DNA of 32,756 nucleotides, taken from JAFLUQ01 sp964551215. Its GTDB lineage: Bacteria; Bacillota; Clostridia; UMGS1883. The stretch is taken from positions 1-32,756 of the forward strand of contig CAZKBV010000009.1 of the NCBI GenBank assembly GCA_964551215.1, in the 5' to 3' direction. This document shows, in pieces, positions 22,385-30,289 of the stretch; position 1 is the stretch's first letter, and each line of letters opens with the position of its first letter. The position numbers and the translations under genes are program-made. A model generated the notes under the pieces. That model worked only from the letters and a program-made list of their open reading frames with translations, had not been told where the DNA came from and searched no databases.

Positions 22385-24175
22385 TTATTCCAAGCAGAAG
22401 CGGTTTTTGTATTCCTCCACAAGGGAATCGAAAAGCTCCCCGTTCTGCATACGGAGCTTCTTAACGTACTTGTGGGCGTCGATTGAGCTGTCCACATCTC
22501 CAAGCTGCTCGATGGAAATTCCCACATTGCTGCAATGGTCGGATATACGTTCAAGATTGTTAATCAGGTCAAGGAAGGCTATGCCGCCCCGAACGCTGCA
22601 GGTGTTTTCCATAAGGCGCTCAACGTGCCTGTCCTTAAGCTCGTCGCGAAGGCTGTCCACAACCGTCTCGCAGGGCTGTATTCTCATGGCTCTGCCCGCG
22701 TCGGCGTATTTAAGGCCTTCCACCGCCAAAACAAGGGATTCCCTTACGGCGCTGCTCATGACCTTCAGCTCGCCCATAGCGGTGGCCGACATGGAGCTTT
22801 CCGCCTGATGCATATCGCGGACGCAGTAGCATATGTTCAGCACATGGTCGCCGATTCTCTCCAAATCCGTAACCACATGAAGCATTGTTGTGGCGGTATG
22901 CTTTTCCGTATTGCTCAGATGCTGAGCCACGATTTTCGTCACGTACTGAGAGATGCGGCTTTCCATTTTGTCGATGTCGTTTTCGATTTCCTTTACCTTG
23001 TCGATAAGCTCCGTCTCATCCTCCAATGCCACCTTAATTGACATATCGTACCCCTTCAGGGCTGTTTCGGCCATATATACGACCTCGTTCATGGCCTGAC
23101 GCACGGCAATGGCGGGAACGGGCATAAAGCGCTCGTCCAAAATGTTGGCGTTCTTTTCTTTGCCCTTTTCCGGCGTTCTGCTTTCATCGGGAATTATGAA
23201 GCAGGCAAGTTTAATGAACAGCTCGCAGAACGGCAGAAGCACAATTGTGCTGAGAATATTGAATACCGAGTGTATATTGGCGACGCCGCTTGTTGTCAAA
23301 ACATTGTTCCAGAAATCAAAATGGAGGAAAATATCAAGCCCGTACATAACCACAAAGCAAAGCGCGACTCCGGTTATCTTAAATATAAGGTTAAGTATTG
23401 AAGCGCGCCGCGCTTCCTTATTCGCGCCCATGCCGGATATGATTGTTACGGCGCACGTACCGATGTTCGCGCCCATTATTATCGGCAGCGCGTTGCTCCA
23501 CGTAACAAGGCCCGTAACCGTAAACGCCTGCAAAATACCGACAGACGCCGAGCTGGACTGAAGCAGAGCCGTTATAAGCGCTCCGGCGGCAATGCCGAGC
23601 AGAGGATTGCTGATTCCCGTGAAAATGGTTTTCATAATCGGGAGATCCTTCATCTGCGAAATAGAATCGGTCATGATGCTCATGCCTATGAATATTGCTC
23701 CCAAGCCGAGAATTACTTCACCGACATACGCGCGTTTTTTGTTCTTTTTTCCGAGGAACATTATCAAAATTATTCCCGCAAGCAGAAGGAAGTTCGCGAG
23801 GGACGAAGGCTTCAGCAGCCGAAGATACCATGTGTCTCCGCTTATTCCCGACAGCGACAGTATCTGCGCCGTTATCGTCGTGCCTATATTTGCGCCCATT
23901 ATAATGCCCGACGCCTGACGCAGCGACATCATTCCCGCGTTTACAAAGCCCACGACCATTACCGTCGTCGCCCCGCTGGACTGAATCAAAGCAGTCACAA
24001 CGGCTCCGACGATAACTCCCTTAAAAATGTTGCTCGTCAGATTTTCAATGAGCTTTTGCATACTGTCGCCGGCAACCTTTTCAAGGCCGCCGCTCATAAC
24101 GGTCATTCCGTAAAGGAACAGCGCCGCTCCGCCGCACATGGTCAGCAAACTGAACAAAATGTCTGTTAACGTCAT
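22385..24175 (-). CDS. Na/Pi cotransporter family protein with PhoU domain
   Basis: 596 residues; ATG at 24175 with GGAGGA site upstream. The N-terminal half (about 1-320) contains the two inverted repeats of the family, each with the QSS signature: ALIQSSGATTVMVVG (62-76) and ALLQSSSASVGILQA (203-217). These line the sodium and phosphate path. Residues about 345-590 are a PhoU-like helical domain (ERIGDHVLNICYCV, ERISDHCSNVGISIEQ), which in relatives links uptake to phosphate signalling or limits transport. This two-part layout of 540-600 residues is normal for Firmicutes. Single-gene unit with a terminator at 22338-22370; direct repeats at 24224-24253 may be an operator. Confidence 0.92.
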   Translation of the reverse strand: MTLTDILFSLLTMCGGAALFLYGMTVMSGGLEKVAGDSMQKLIENLTSNIFKGVIVGAVVTALIQSSGATTVMVVGFVNAGMMSLRQASGIIMGANIGTTITAQILSLSGISGDTWYLRLLKPSSLANFLLLAGIILIMFLGKKNKKRAYVGEVILGLGAIFIGMSIMTDSISQMKDLPIMKTIFTGISNPLLGIAAGALITALLQSSSASVGILQAFTVTGLVTWSNALPIIMGANIGTCAVTIISGMGANKEARRASILNLIFKITGVALCFVVMYGLDIFLHFDFWNNVLTTSGVANIHSVFNILSTIVLLPFCELFIKLACFIIPDESRTPEKGKEKNANILDERFMPVPAIAVRQAMNEVVYMAETALKGYDMSIKVALEDETELIDKVKEIENDIDKMESRISQYVTKIVAQHLSNTEKHTATTMLHVVTDLERIGDHVLNICYCVRDMHQAESSMSATAMGELKVMSSAVRESLVLAVEGLKYADAGRAMRIQPCETVVDSLRDELKDRHVERLMENTCSVRGGIAFLDLINNLERISDHCSNVGISIEQLGDVDSSIDAHKYVKKLRMQNGELFDSLVEEYKNRFCLE

Positions 24176-24223
24176 AGCTTTTCCTCCAACATACCTGCGT
24201 TTGTAATTTCCCTAAGTTTAAAT

Positions 24224-24253
24224 CGTTTTACATTTATACTCCGTTTTACATTT
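24224..24253. promoter_or_regulatory. Direct repeat upstream of the Na/Pi transporter
   Basis: CGTTTTACATTT occurs at 24224-24235 and again at 24242-24253 (period 18). It lies 50-80 bases before the start of the phosphate transporter and may be a regulator site. TTTACA units recall PhoP boxes, but the 18-base period does not fit the usual 11. Confidence 0.35.
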
Positions 24254-24261
24254 TGCCCAAA

Positions 24262-24299
24262 TAAAAGCCCAAAGTGTATAGGGCGCTTTGGGCTTTTGC
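24262..24299. terminator. Terminator after glnN
   Basis: AAAAGCCCAAAG and CTTTGGGCTTTT pair around a short loop, with T-runs on both sides. It serves glnN on the minus strand and isolates it from the Na/Pi gene. Confidence 0.8.
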
Positions 24300-24326
24300 G
24301 AGGCTTCATTACCTTTAAAATTCACT

Positions 24327-26429
24327 TTATTGATAGAAAAGAATGTCTGAGTAGGTTTCCATGGGCCAGAAATCCTTTGCCACAATAAGCTCAAGGGCGT
24401 CGGCGGCGGCGCGGACAGCGTCCATAGCGGTTAAAACATCGGCCTTGTAAGCCTTAGCCTGTTCGTCAAGCCCCTCAACCTTAGCGGAGGACTTAATCGC
24501 GCCGTCAAGCCTTTCGGTAGCGGCGTAAAGCTCCTTGTAAAGGGGCATAACCTTGCCCAGAACAGACATTTCCGGAAGATAATCCGCCATGTCGATTTCG
24601 TCAAGAGCCTCAACTGTCTCGGCAAGGTGCTTGGCGTACTTTCCGACGGCGGGGATTATCTCCTGACGGGCCATGTCAAGCATGGTGAGAGCTTCGTAGT
24701 TTGTAACCTTCACGAACTTTTCAACCTTGACCTCGTAGCGGCTCCTAAGCTCAACCTCGCTGTACACGTGGTTGTCGCCGAACATTTTTATTGCTTTTTC
24801 CGTAATGTACGCGGGATAAGCGTCTATGGACTGGGGAAGATTGGGAAGGCCTCTTCTTTCGGCTTCCTTAACCCATTCCTCGCTGTAGCCGTCGCCGTTA
24901 AATATGATGCGCTTATTGTCCGTAAGCAGCTCCTTGATAATGCTCTGAGCCTCAGCCTCCACATCGGAAGCGGCTTCAAGGCGGTCGGCGATTCTCTTAA
25001 GGCTGTCGGCCACGATAGTGTTTATAATTGTGTTGGGTCCGGCAATGGACGCGGAGGAGCCAACCATTCTGAATTCAAACTTGTTGCCTGTGAAGGCAAA
25101 GGGAGAAGTACGGTTTCTGTCGGTGGTGTCACGATCGATATCCGTAACCGCCGCAACATCAAAGGCCATGGCCTCGTTGTCCTTTACGGCGGCCTCGCGT
25201 CCCTCAACAATAGCGTCCACAACGTCTCCCAGCTCATCGCCCAAGTATACGGAAACTATGCTGGGAGGAGCCTCGTTGCCGCCGAGACGGCGGTCGTTGC
25301 CCACATTCGCCGCGCTTGCCCGAAGGATGTCTCCGTGAAGATTTACCGCCTCGATTACGGCGGAAAGGAAAAGCATGAATCTCGTATTATGCTGAGGATT
25401 CTTCCCGGGCTTTAGGAGATTCTCTCCCCCATCGGTGGAAAGCGCCCAGTTGTTATGCTTGCCGCTGCCGTTAATACCGTCGAAGGGCTTCTCGTGAAGC
25501 AGGCATACAAGGCCGTGACGGCGGGCAACCCTCTTCATTGTTTCCATAACAAGCTGGTTATGGTCGGTAGCTATATTGGACTCGCTGTATATACACGCAA
25601 GCTCATGCTGGCAGGGAGCGACCTCGTTATGCTCGGTCTTCGCGAACACGCCCAGCTTGTAAAGCTCCATGTTCACGTCGTGCATGAAAGAAGAAACTCT
25701 GTCGCGGATAATTCCGAAATAGTGGTCGTCCATTTCCTGCCCCTTGGGAGGCTTCGCGCCGAAAAGGGTGCGTCCGGTGATTATAAGATCCTTGCGATTT
25801 GCGTAGGACTTTTCATCTATAAGAAAATATTCCTGCTCGGCGCCGACGGTGGAGAACACTTTCTTTGTCTCATTGTCGCCCAAGGCTCTCAAAACTCTCA
25901 GCGACTGCTTGTTTATTGCCTCGCAGCTTCTGAGAAGAGGGGTTTTCTTGTCAAGAGCCTCGCCCGTGTACGAGCAGAAAACCGTGGGAATACAAAGCAC
26001 CGTAGTCCCTTGGTCAACCTTAAGGAAGGCGGGAGATGAGCAGTCCCACGCAGTATAGCCTCTGGCCTCGAAGGTGGCTCTTATGCCGCCGGAGGGGAAG
26101 CTGGAAGCGTCCGGCTCGCCCTTGATAAGCGAAGCTCCCGTAAACGACATTATCGCCCGACAGTTGCCGTCGGGTTCAATAAACCCGTCGTGCTTTTCGG
26201 CGGTCACGCCCGTAAGAGGCTGGAACCAGTGTGTGTAATGGGTTGCGCCGTGCTCCATTGCCCAGTTTTTCATGCACTCGGCAATTACGTCCGCCACCTC
26301 TTCCGAAAGGGACGCGCCGCTTCTGACGGTTTTGCGGAATTCCTTGTAAGTCTTTTCCGGAAGCCTGTTACGCATTACGGAATCGTTAAATACATTACAG
26401 CCGAAGATAGAAGTGATGTTTTCTGACAT
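24327..26429 (-). CDS. glnN: Glutamine synthetase type III
   Basis: 700 residues; ATG at 26429 with AGGAGG about nine bases upstream. The enzyme makes glutamine from glutamate, ammonia and ATP in the cytoplasm. The 700-residue length, the N-terminus FGCNVFNDSVMRNRLP and the HWFQPLTGVTAEKHDGF block (about 67-83) identify the dodecameric type III class found in Clostridia and Bacteroidetes. Also visible: GAEQEYFLID (metal site), EVAPCQHELA, GINGSGKHNNWALST and GNKFEFRMVGSSASIAGPN near residue 455, covering the ATP and glutamate sites. Single-gene unit between a promoter at 26484-26512 and a terminator at 24262-24299; an inverted repeat lies in its short leader. Confidence 0.96.
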   Translation of the reverse strand: MSENITSIFGCNVFNDSVMRNRLPEKTYKEFRKTVRSGASLSEEVADVIAECMKNWAMEHGATHYTHWFQPLTGVTAEKHDGFIEPDGNCRAIMSFTGASLIKGEPDASSFPSGGIRATFEARGYTAWDCSSPAFLKVDQGTTVLCIPTVFCSYTGEALDKKTPLLRSCEAINKQSLRVLRALGDNETKKVFSTVGAEQEYFLIDEKSYANRKDLIITGRTLFGAKPPKGQEMDDHYFGIIRDRVSSFMHDVNMELYKLGVFAKTEHNEVAPCQHELACIYSESNIATDHNQLVMETMKRVARRHGLVCLLHEKPFDGINGSGKHNNWALSTDGGENLLKPGKNPQHNTRFMLFLSAVIEAVNLHGDILRASAANVGNDRRLGGNEAPPSIVSVYLGDELGDVVDAIVEGREAAVKDNEAMAFDVAAVTDIDRDTTDRNRTSPFAFTGNKFEFRMVGSSASIAGPNTIINTIVADSLKRIADRLEAASDVEAEAQSIIKELLTDNKRIIFNGDGYSEEWVKEAERRGLPNLPQSIDAYPAYITEKAIKMFGDNHVYSEVELRSRYEVKVEKFVKVTNYEALTMLDMARQEIIPAVGKYAKHLAETVEALDEIDMADYLPEMSVLGKVMPLYKELYAATERLDGAIKSSAKVEGLDEQAKAYKADVLTAMDAVRAAADALELIVAKDFWPMETYSDILFYQ

Positions 26430-26449
26430 TATAATATCCTCCTGATTAA

Positions 26450-26469
26450 CATATGCGCCCTTGCATATG
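26450..26469. promoter_or_regulatory. Inverted repeat in the glnN leader
   Basis: CATATGC (26450-26456) and GCATATG (26463-26469) form a perfect 7-bp inverted repeat with a 6-base gap, just downstream of the predicted glnN start point and upstream of its ribosome site. A repressor site or a leader hairpin are both possible. Confidence 0.45.
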
Positions 26470-26483
26470 CCATATACATTTTA

Positions 26484-26512
26484 ATTATAGGCTAAAACTG
26501 CCCTATAATCAA
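26484..26512 (-). promoter_or_regulatory. Predicted promoter of glnN
   Basis: Reading minus: TTGATT (26507-26512), 17-base spacer, TATAAT (26484-26489). About 55 bases before the glnN start. Confidence 0.6.
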
Positions 26513-26778
26513 TGTTAATGTTATACAAATTCTTCTCGTATTTTGCTTTTTTTGTGGTAAATTTTTGTTTGTAAACCTTTGGCGCAATTAATATTATACT
26601 ACTATTTTTCCCATTTTGCAATAATAAATTGAGCCTTCGCAATTAATTCGTCCGCGTCTTAATTGCCGCTTGAGCGGAATTTGCCCAAGCCTGCGCCGGG
26701 CCGAAAAATTAGAATATAGAGATCGCGGCAGTTCGAAGCCGCGGCATAATCCACAGCTATATTTTTTTGAAAATTCTC
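26513..26778. other. Non-coding stretch between glnN and the YesL-like gene
   Basis: Part of a 420-base gap. AT-rich DNA to about 26630, then a GC-richer patch with three inverted repeats: GCAATTAA/TTAATTGC (26639-26666), CCGC/GCGG (26666-26677) and CGCGGC/GCCGCG (26724-26743). No T-run follows them and no gene is supported. Confidence 0.5.
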
Positions 26779-26807
26779 TTGTAAAAACCGACAAAAGGTG
26801 ATATAAT
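26779..26807 (+). promoter_or_regulatory. Predicted promoter of the YesL-flippase-mazG unit
   Basis: TTGTAA (26779-26784), 17-base spacer, TATAAT (26802-26807), about 40 bases before the YesL-like gene. Confidence 0.65.
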
Positions 26808-26849
26808 CCTTATATACAGTCTAAGGATGCGTTAAAAGGAGTGTTTTTT

Positions 26850-27764
26850 ATGGCTGGATTTTTCGGCTTAAACGACTATAACCGCCCCGGTCCCGGCGTT
26901 AGGAAGGGAGAACCCGAGAAAAAGGGGCTTGCAAGGTATTTTGATATTCTGGGGAAGCGTTTTTGGAAAATCGTAACGCTGAACTTTTTATACTTTGTGT
27001 TTTCAATAATTCCCTTTATTCTTATGTGGGCGGTGTGCGCCGTGTCAATGGTATGGACGGTGAGCCTTAAAATGTCCGCCGACGAGCTGAGCGAGTGGCT
27101 TAACCAAGGCGGCACCCTCATTATTCTTATTCTCTCGCTGATAATTTACTCTAACTGCGGCGGCGGAGCCAGCGCCTGCGGAATGATAAATGTGCTGCGC
27201 AAGTATGTGTCCGACACGCACGCTTGGGTTTGGCAGGACTTTATCGACGCCTTCAAGCGCAATTTCTTCAAAGGAACCGTCGCTTATATCATCGACCTTC
27301 TGGCGGCGGGGATACTTATAATGAACTACGGCTTTTACAATATTCAGTCCTCGGGGCTGATAAATGTCATCCTACGGGCGCTGCTGATGCTTGTGATATT
27401 CATATGGGGTATGATGCACGTTTACATATATCCCTGCATTACATCGTTTAATTTTAAGCTCCGAGACGTATACAAAAATTCCTTTATTATGGTTCTGGGG
27501 AAGTTGCCCCAGACGGCCGGAGCCTTTATTATCGGCCTGTTTATTTCCTTTACGGTGATATATTTCAGCGTAGCGGTTATATATTTTGCCCTGCTAATAC
27601 CCATTCTTCTTTTCGCGTTTTGCGAATACACCCGTCTTTCAATCAGCTATCCCCTTATCGTAAAGTATATGGCCGACTCCGTTCCCGAGCCGAAAGCTCC
27701 CGTTTCCGACGAGGAGGCCGTATTCAGCGACGAAAGAACAGACTCCGGAGACAGCGGCAAATGA
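26850..27764 (+). CDS. YesL-like DUF624 family membrane protein
   Basis: 304 residues from ATG at 26850, eight bases after AAAAGGAG. After a hydrophilic N-terminus (GFFGLNDYNRPGPGV) there are about six membrane segments; LGKRFWKIVTLNFLYFVFSI (about 36-55) and the repeated cytosolic segments DFIDAFKRNFFKGT and LRDVYKNSFIMVLGKLP resemble DUF624/YesL proteins, often found beside sugar-uptake and polysaccharide-lyase genes in Firmicutes. The biochemical role is unknown. The C-terminal 40 residues are acidic and probably disordered. Its stop overlaps the start of the next flippase gene (ATGA), so the two are translationally coupled. Confidence 0.8.
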   Translation: MAGFFGLNDYNRPGPGVRKGEPEKKGLARYFDILGKRFWKIVTLNFLYFVFSIIPFILMWAVCAVSMVWTVSLKMSADELSEWLNQGGTLIILILSLIIYSNCGGGASACGMINVLRKYVSDTHAWVWQDFIDAFKRNFFKGTVAYIIDLLAAGILIMNYGFYNIQSSGLINVILRALLMLVIFIWGMMHVYIYPCITSFNFKLRDVYKNSFIMVLGKLPQTAGAFIIGLFISFTVIYFSVAVIYFALLIPILLFAFCEYTRLSISYPLIVKYMADSVPEPKAPVSDEEAVFSDERTDSGDSGK

Positions 27765-29242
27765 GCCGGCGCAGCTTCGTAAAGGGTGCGGTGATGCTTT
27801 CGGCGGCCTCTCTGCTGTGCAAGGCGCTCAGCGCGGTATTCAAAATACCTCTTGACCGTATTTTTATAGGCGCCGAAGGTATAGCCATATATCAAAACGC
27901 GAATACTATATACAATTGGATACTTGCCATTGCCGCCACGGGCATTCCCTTGGCGGTAAGCAATATGGTGGCCGACAGCGACGAGGAAAAGGCGGCGGAA
28001 ATACGTTCCTCCGCCGCGTGGACCGTCACCGCCGCGGGAATACTTGTCAGCGTATTTTTGTTTCTGTTCGCTCCGCGGATAGCCTCCCGCATAGCCGGCG
28101 GGGGAAAGGGTCCGGCGGCTTTGGCTATACGTGTAATGTCTCCGGGCGCGGCGTTTTTGGGAATTGTCAGCGCTTACAAGGGATATTTTCAAGGGCGGGG
28201 GAATATGCTGCCCTCGGCTCTCAGCCAAATAACCGACAGCCTCTGCAAGGCGGCGGCGGGCTTGGGAATTTGCGCGCTGCTTCTCCCCTACGGTCTTGAA
28301 GCGGCCACAGCCGGAGCCATGTGCGGAGTGACATTAGGTACGGTTCTGGGCGCGGCGGTGCTGCTTATTATGGGCAGGAAGCATATTACCGTATACGCGA
28401 AGCCCCGCGTTTCCACCGCGAAAAGAATAATCGCCCTGTCCGTGCCGGTAACCTTGGGAGCGGCGGGCTTTTCCTGCATGATGATGACGGACAATTTCAC
28501 CGTTCAAAATATACTTGTCAGCCTTGGAAGCTCTCAAAGCGAAGGCACGCTTTTGTTCGGCTACCTCACGCGGGCGTTTATGATTTATAATCTTCCGGCG
28601 GCTCTTATTGCCGCCATAACTTCGAGCGTAGCTCCGGCCTGCGCCGAGGATATGAAAAACGGCGACAGGGTTCTTCTTCGCGAACACAGCGTCTCCTCAA
28701 TAAAAATGCTGTTTTTGGTATCAATCCCGTGCATGGTGGGGGCGATTTGCTTCTCAAAGGAAATCCTTAATCTTCTTTATAAATCCTCTGAGCATAACGA
28801 GCTTCTCGTTTTTATGGGCGTGTTGATGCTTCTTATTCCCTTCACGCAGGTAATATCCGGCATACTTCAGGCCGTGGGCTGCGTATGGCCGCCCATAATT
28901 GTACTGGCTTGTACCGTGGCGGTAAAGGCGGCTTTAAACTTCGTTCTCATGCCCGCCATGGGAATCGCCGGCGCTCCCTTTGCGTCTGTGGTGGCATACG
29001 GGGTGGGCTTTGCCGCGTTTTGGTACCTTTTCCGCAGTAAAATGGGCTTCGGCTTTGCTCCGGGGCTGTTTCTTAAGCCCCTGACCGCCGCGCTCTTGGG
29101 CGCGGCCGCCGCCAAAGGGATTCTCGCGTTCGCCGGCAGCGGTTCAATCGCTTTCATTGCCGCCGCCGGAGTTATGGCGGCGGTATACGTCATAGCGGCG
29201 TATTTACTGAAAGCGGTAACCATCAACGATTTAAGGCGGTGA
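27761..29242 (+). CDS. YabM/SpoVB-like MOP-superfamily flippase
   Basis: 493 residues from ATG at 27761, within the ATGA overlap with the upstream gene; a longer in-frame reading would overlap that gene by 145 bases and is rejected. About fourteen membrane segments. The start SFVKGAVMLSAASLLCKALS and GPLDR-like KIPLDRIFIGAEGIAIYQ are hallmark features of the SpoVB/YabM branch of lipid-linked polysaccharide flippases. Position directly upstream of mazG and HU matches the Clostridia order yabM-mazG-hup, which supports YabM over SpoVB proper. Lipid substrate not shown by sequence. Confidence 0.88.
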   Translation: MSRRSFVKGAVMLSAASLLCKALSAVFKIPLDRIFIGAEGIAIYQNANTIYNWILAIAATGIPLAVSNMVADSDEEKAAEIRSSAAWTVTAAGILVSVFLFLFAPRIASRIAGGGKGPAALAIRVMSPGAAFLGIVSAYKGYFQGRGNMLPSALSQITDSLCKAAAGLGICALLLPYGLEAATAGAMCGVTLGTVLGAAVLLIMGRKHITVYAKPRVSTAKRIIALSVPVTLGAAGFSCMMMTDNFTVQNILVSLGSSQSEGTLLFGYLTRAFMIYNLPAALIAAITSSVAPACAEDMKNGDRVLLREHSVSSIKMLFLVSIPCMVGAICFSKEILNLLYKSSEHNELLVFMGVLMLLIPFTQVISGILQAVGCVWPPIIVLACTVAVKAALNFVLMPAMGIAGAPFASVVAYGVGFAAFWYLFRSKMGFGFAPGLFLKPLTAALLGAAAAKGILAFAGSGSIAFIAAAGVMAAVYVIAAYLLKAVTINDLRR

Positions 29243-29246
29243 TAAA

Positions 29247-29870
29247 ATGGAGAAAAGAAGCTTTTACGACCTTTGCGATATAATTGAAAGGCTCCGCTCC
29301 CCCGAAGGCTGCCCTTGGGACAGGGAACAGACTCACGCCTCATTGAAAAAGCATCTCATAGAAGAAGCCTACGAAGCGGCGGAAGCCATTGATTCGGGCA
29401 ACGCCGACAAAATGGCCGACGAGCTTGGGGACGTGCTTTTGCAGGTTGTGCTTCACTCCCAAATAGGAAAAGAAGCCGGAGAATTTACCGTTGACGACGT
29501 GACGGAAGCCGTATGCGCCAAGATGATATCCCGCCATCCCCACATTTTCAGCTCCGTCAAGGCCGACACTTCGCAAGAGGTGTTGGACAACTGGGAGGAA
29601 ATAAAGCGGAAGGAACGCGGTCAGGTTAAGGCTTCCTCCGCGCTGGAGGGCGTGAGCCATGCCCTTCCCGCCCTTATCCGAGGGGAAAAGCTCTACAAAA
29701 AAGCAAAAAAGGCCGGATATGAACAAATCCCCGGGGAGGACGAACCGGGGCGGGCTTTATTCGTCGAAATGGCCCGCATTACGGACAGCGGGCTTGACCC
29801 CGAAGAGGAATTAAGAAATTATCTGGAAAAATATATAAAATATTTCAAAATATTTGAAAAAAACACTTGA
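29247..29870 (+). CDS. mazG: MazG-family nucleoside triphosphate pyrophosphohydrolase
   Basis: 207 residues; ATG at 29247, four bases after the flippase stop. The enzyme hydrolyses (d)NTPs to monophosphates and cleans aberrant nucleotides. The signature GCPWDREQTHASLKKHLIEE (21-40) is followed by the metal-binding set Glu39, Glu40, Glu43, Glu59 and Asp62 (EExxE...ExxD). Residues after 120 (NWEEIKRKER, LPALIRGEKLYKKAKKAG) form a shortened second MazG-like half. E. coli MazG has about 263 residues and Bacillus YabN about 489 because of a fused methylase; this one has neither extension. The gene end carries the -35 of the hup promoter. Confidence 0.93.
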   Translation: MEKRSFYDLCDIIERLRSPEGCPWDREQTHASLKKHLIEEAYEAAEAIDSGNADKMADELGDVLLQVVLHSQIGKEAGEFTVDDVTEAVCAKMISRHPHIFSSVKADTSQEVLDNWEEIKRKERGQVKASSALEGVSHALPALIRGEKLYKKAKKAGYEQIPGEDEPGRALFVEMARITDSGLDPEEELRNYLEKYIKYFKIFEKNT

Positions 29871-29895
29871 ATTTCACTGAAGAGTGTGTTAAAAT
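29867..29895 (+). promoter_or_regulatory. Predicted promoter of the HU gene
   Basis: TTGAAT (29867-29872), 17-base spacer, TAAAAT (29890-29895). The -35 box overlaps the mazG stop codon. Confidence 0.6.
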
Positions 29896-29948
29896 ATATG
29901 TGAAGTTTTATAAAAAACTCGTTTAAAATATCAAAGGAGGTTACTGAA

Positions 29949-30221
29949 ATGAACAAATCCGCATTGATTGCAGCCATGGCTGCAAAAGCCGGTCTTACAA
30001 AGAAGGACACCGAGAAGGCTCTCGCAGCTTTCGTTGAGACTGTTGAGGAGACTCTTAAATCAGGCGACAAGGTTCAGTTGGTTGGCTTCGGAACTTTTGA
30101 GGTTCGCGAAAGAGCGGCCCGCGAGGGTAAAAATCCTCAGTCCGGCGAAACCATCCACATTGCGGCGTCCAAGGTTCCTGCTTTCAAAGCAGGTCAGGCG
30201 CTTAAGGACATCTTGAAGTAA
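29949..30221 (+). CDS. hup: HU-family DNA-binding protein
   Basis: 90 residues; ATG at 29949 with AAAGGAGG eight bases upstream. A small basic nucleoid protein that binds and bends DNA as a dimer. The whole protein matches HU: MNKSALIAAMAAKAGLTKKD helix pair, VQLVGFGTFEVRERAAREG, the beta-arm with GKNPQSGETIHIAASKVPAF, and the closing KAGQALKDILK helix. Strong own promoter (29867-29895) and a clean terminator (30236-30262) suggest a highly expressed single-gene message. The codon choice looks more biased than in its neighbours, as expected for an abundant protein (impression only). Confidence 0.97.
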   Translation: MNKSALIAAMAAKAGLTKKDTEKALAAFVETVEETLKSGDKVQLVGFGTFEVRERAAREGKNPQSGETIHIAASKVPAFKAGQALKDILK

Positions 30222-30235
30222 TTGGTCAAAAAATA

Positions 30236-30262
30236 AAAAGGGCTGCCGTCGCAGTCCTTTTT
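30236..30262 (+). terminator. Terminator after the HU gene
   Basis: AAAAGGGCTGC (30236-30246) pairs with GCAGTCCTTTT (30251-30261), one G-T pair, loop CGTC, then T-rich. Bounds HU and faces the end of the lipid kinase gene. Confidence 0.82.
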
Positions 30263-30289
30263 GCCTTTTATACGATAATCTTTGCCATT

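Noticed and set aside
24224..24253. Standard PhoP box assignment
   Set aside because: TTTACA-like units are there but the period is 18 bases, not the 11 typical of Pho boxes; kept only as a candidate direct repeat.
26594..26794. 66-residue minus-strand frame in the glnN-YesL gap
   Set aside because: Lacks a ribosome site, basic and low-similarity composition, spans inverted repeats and runs into the promoter region of the next gene; no family recognised.
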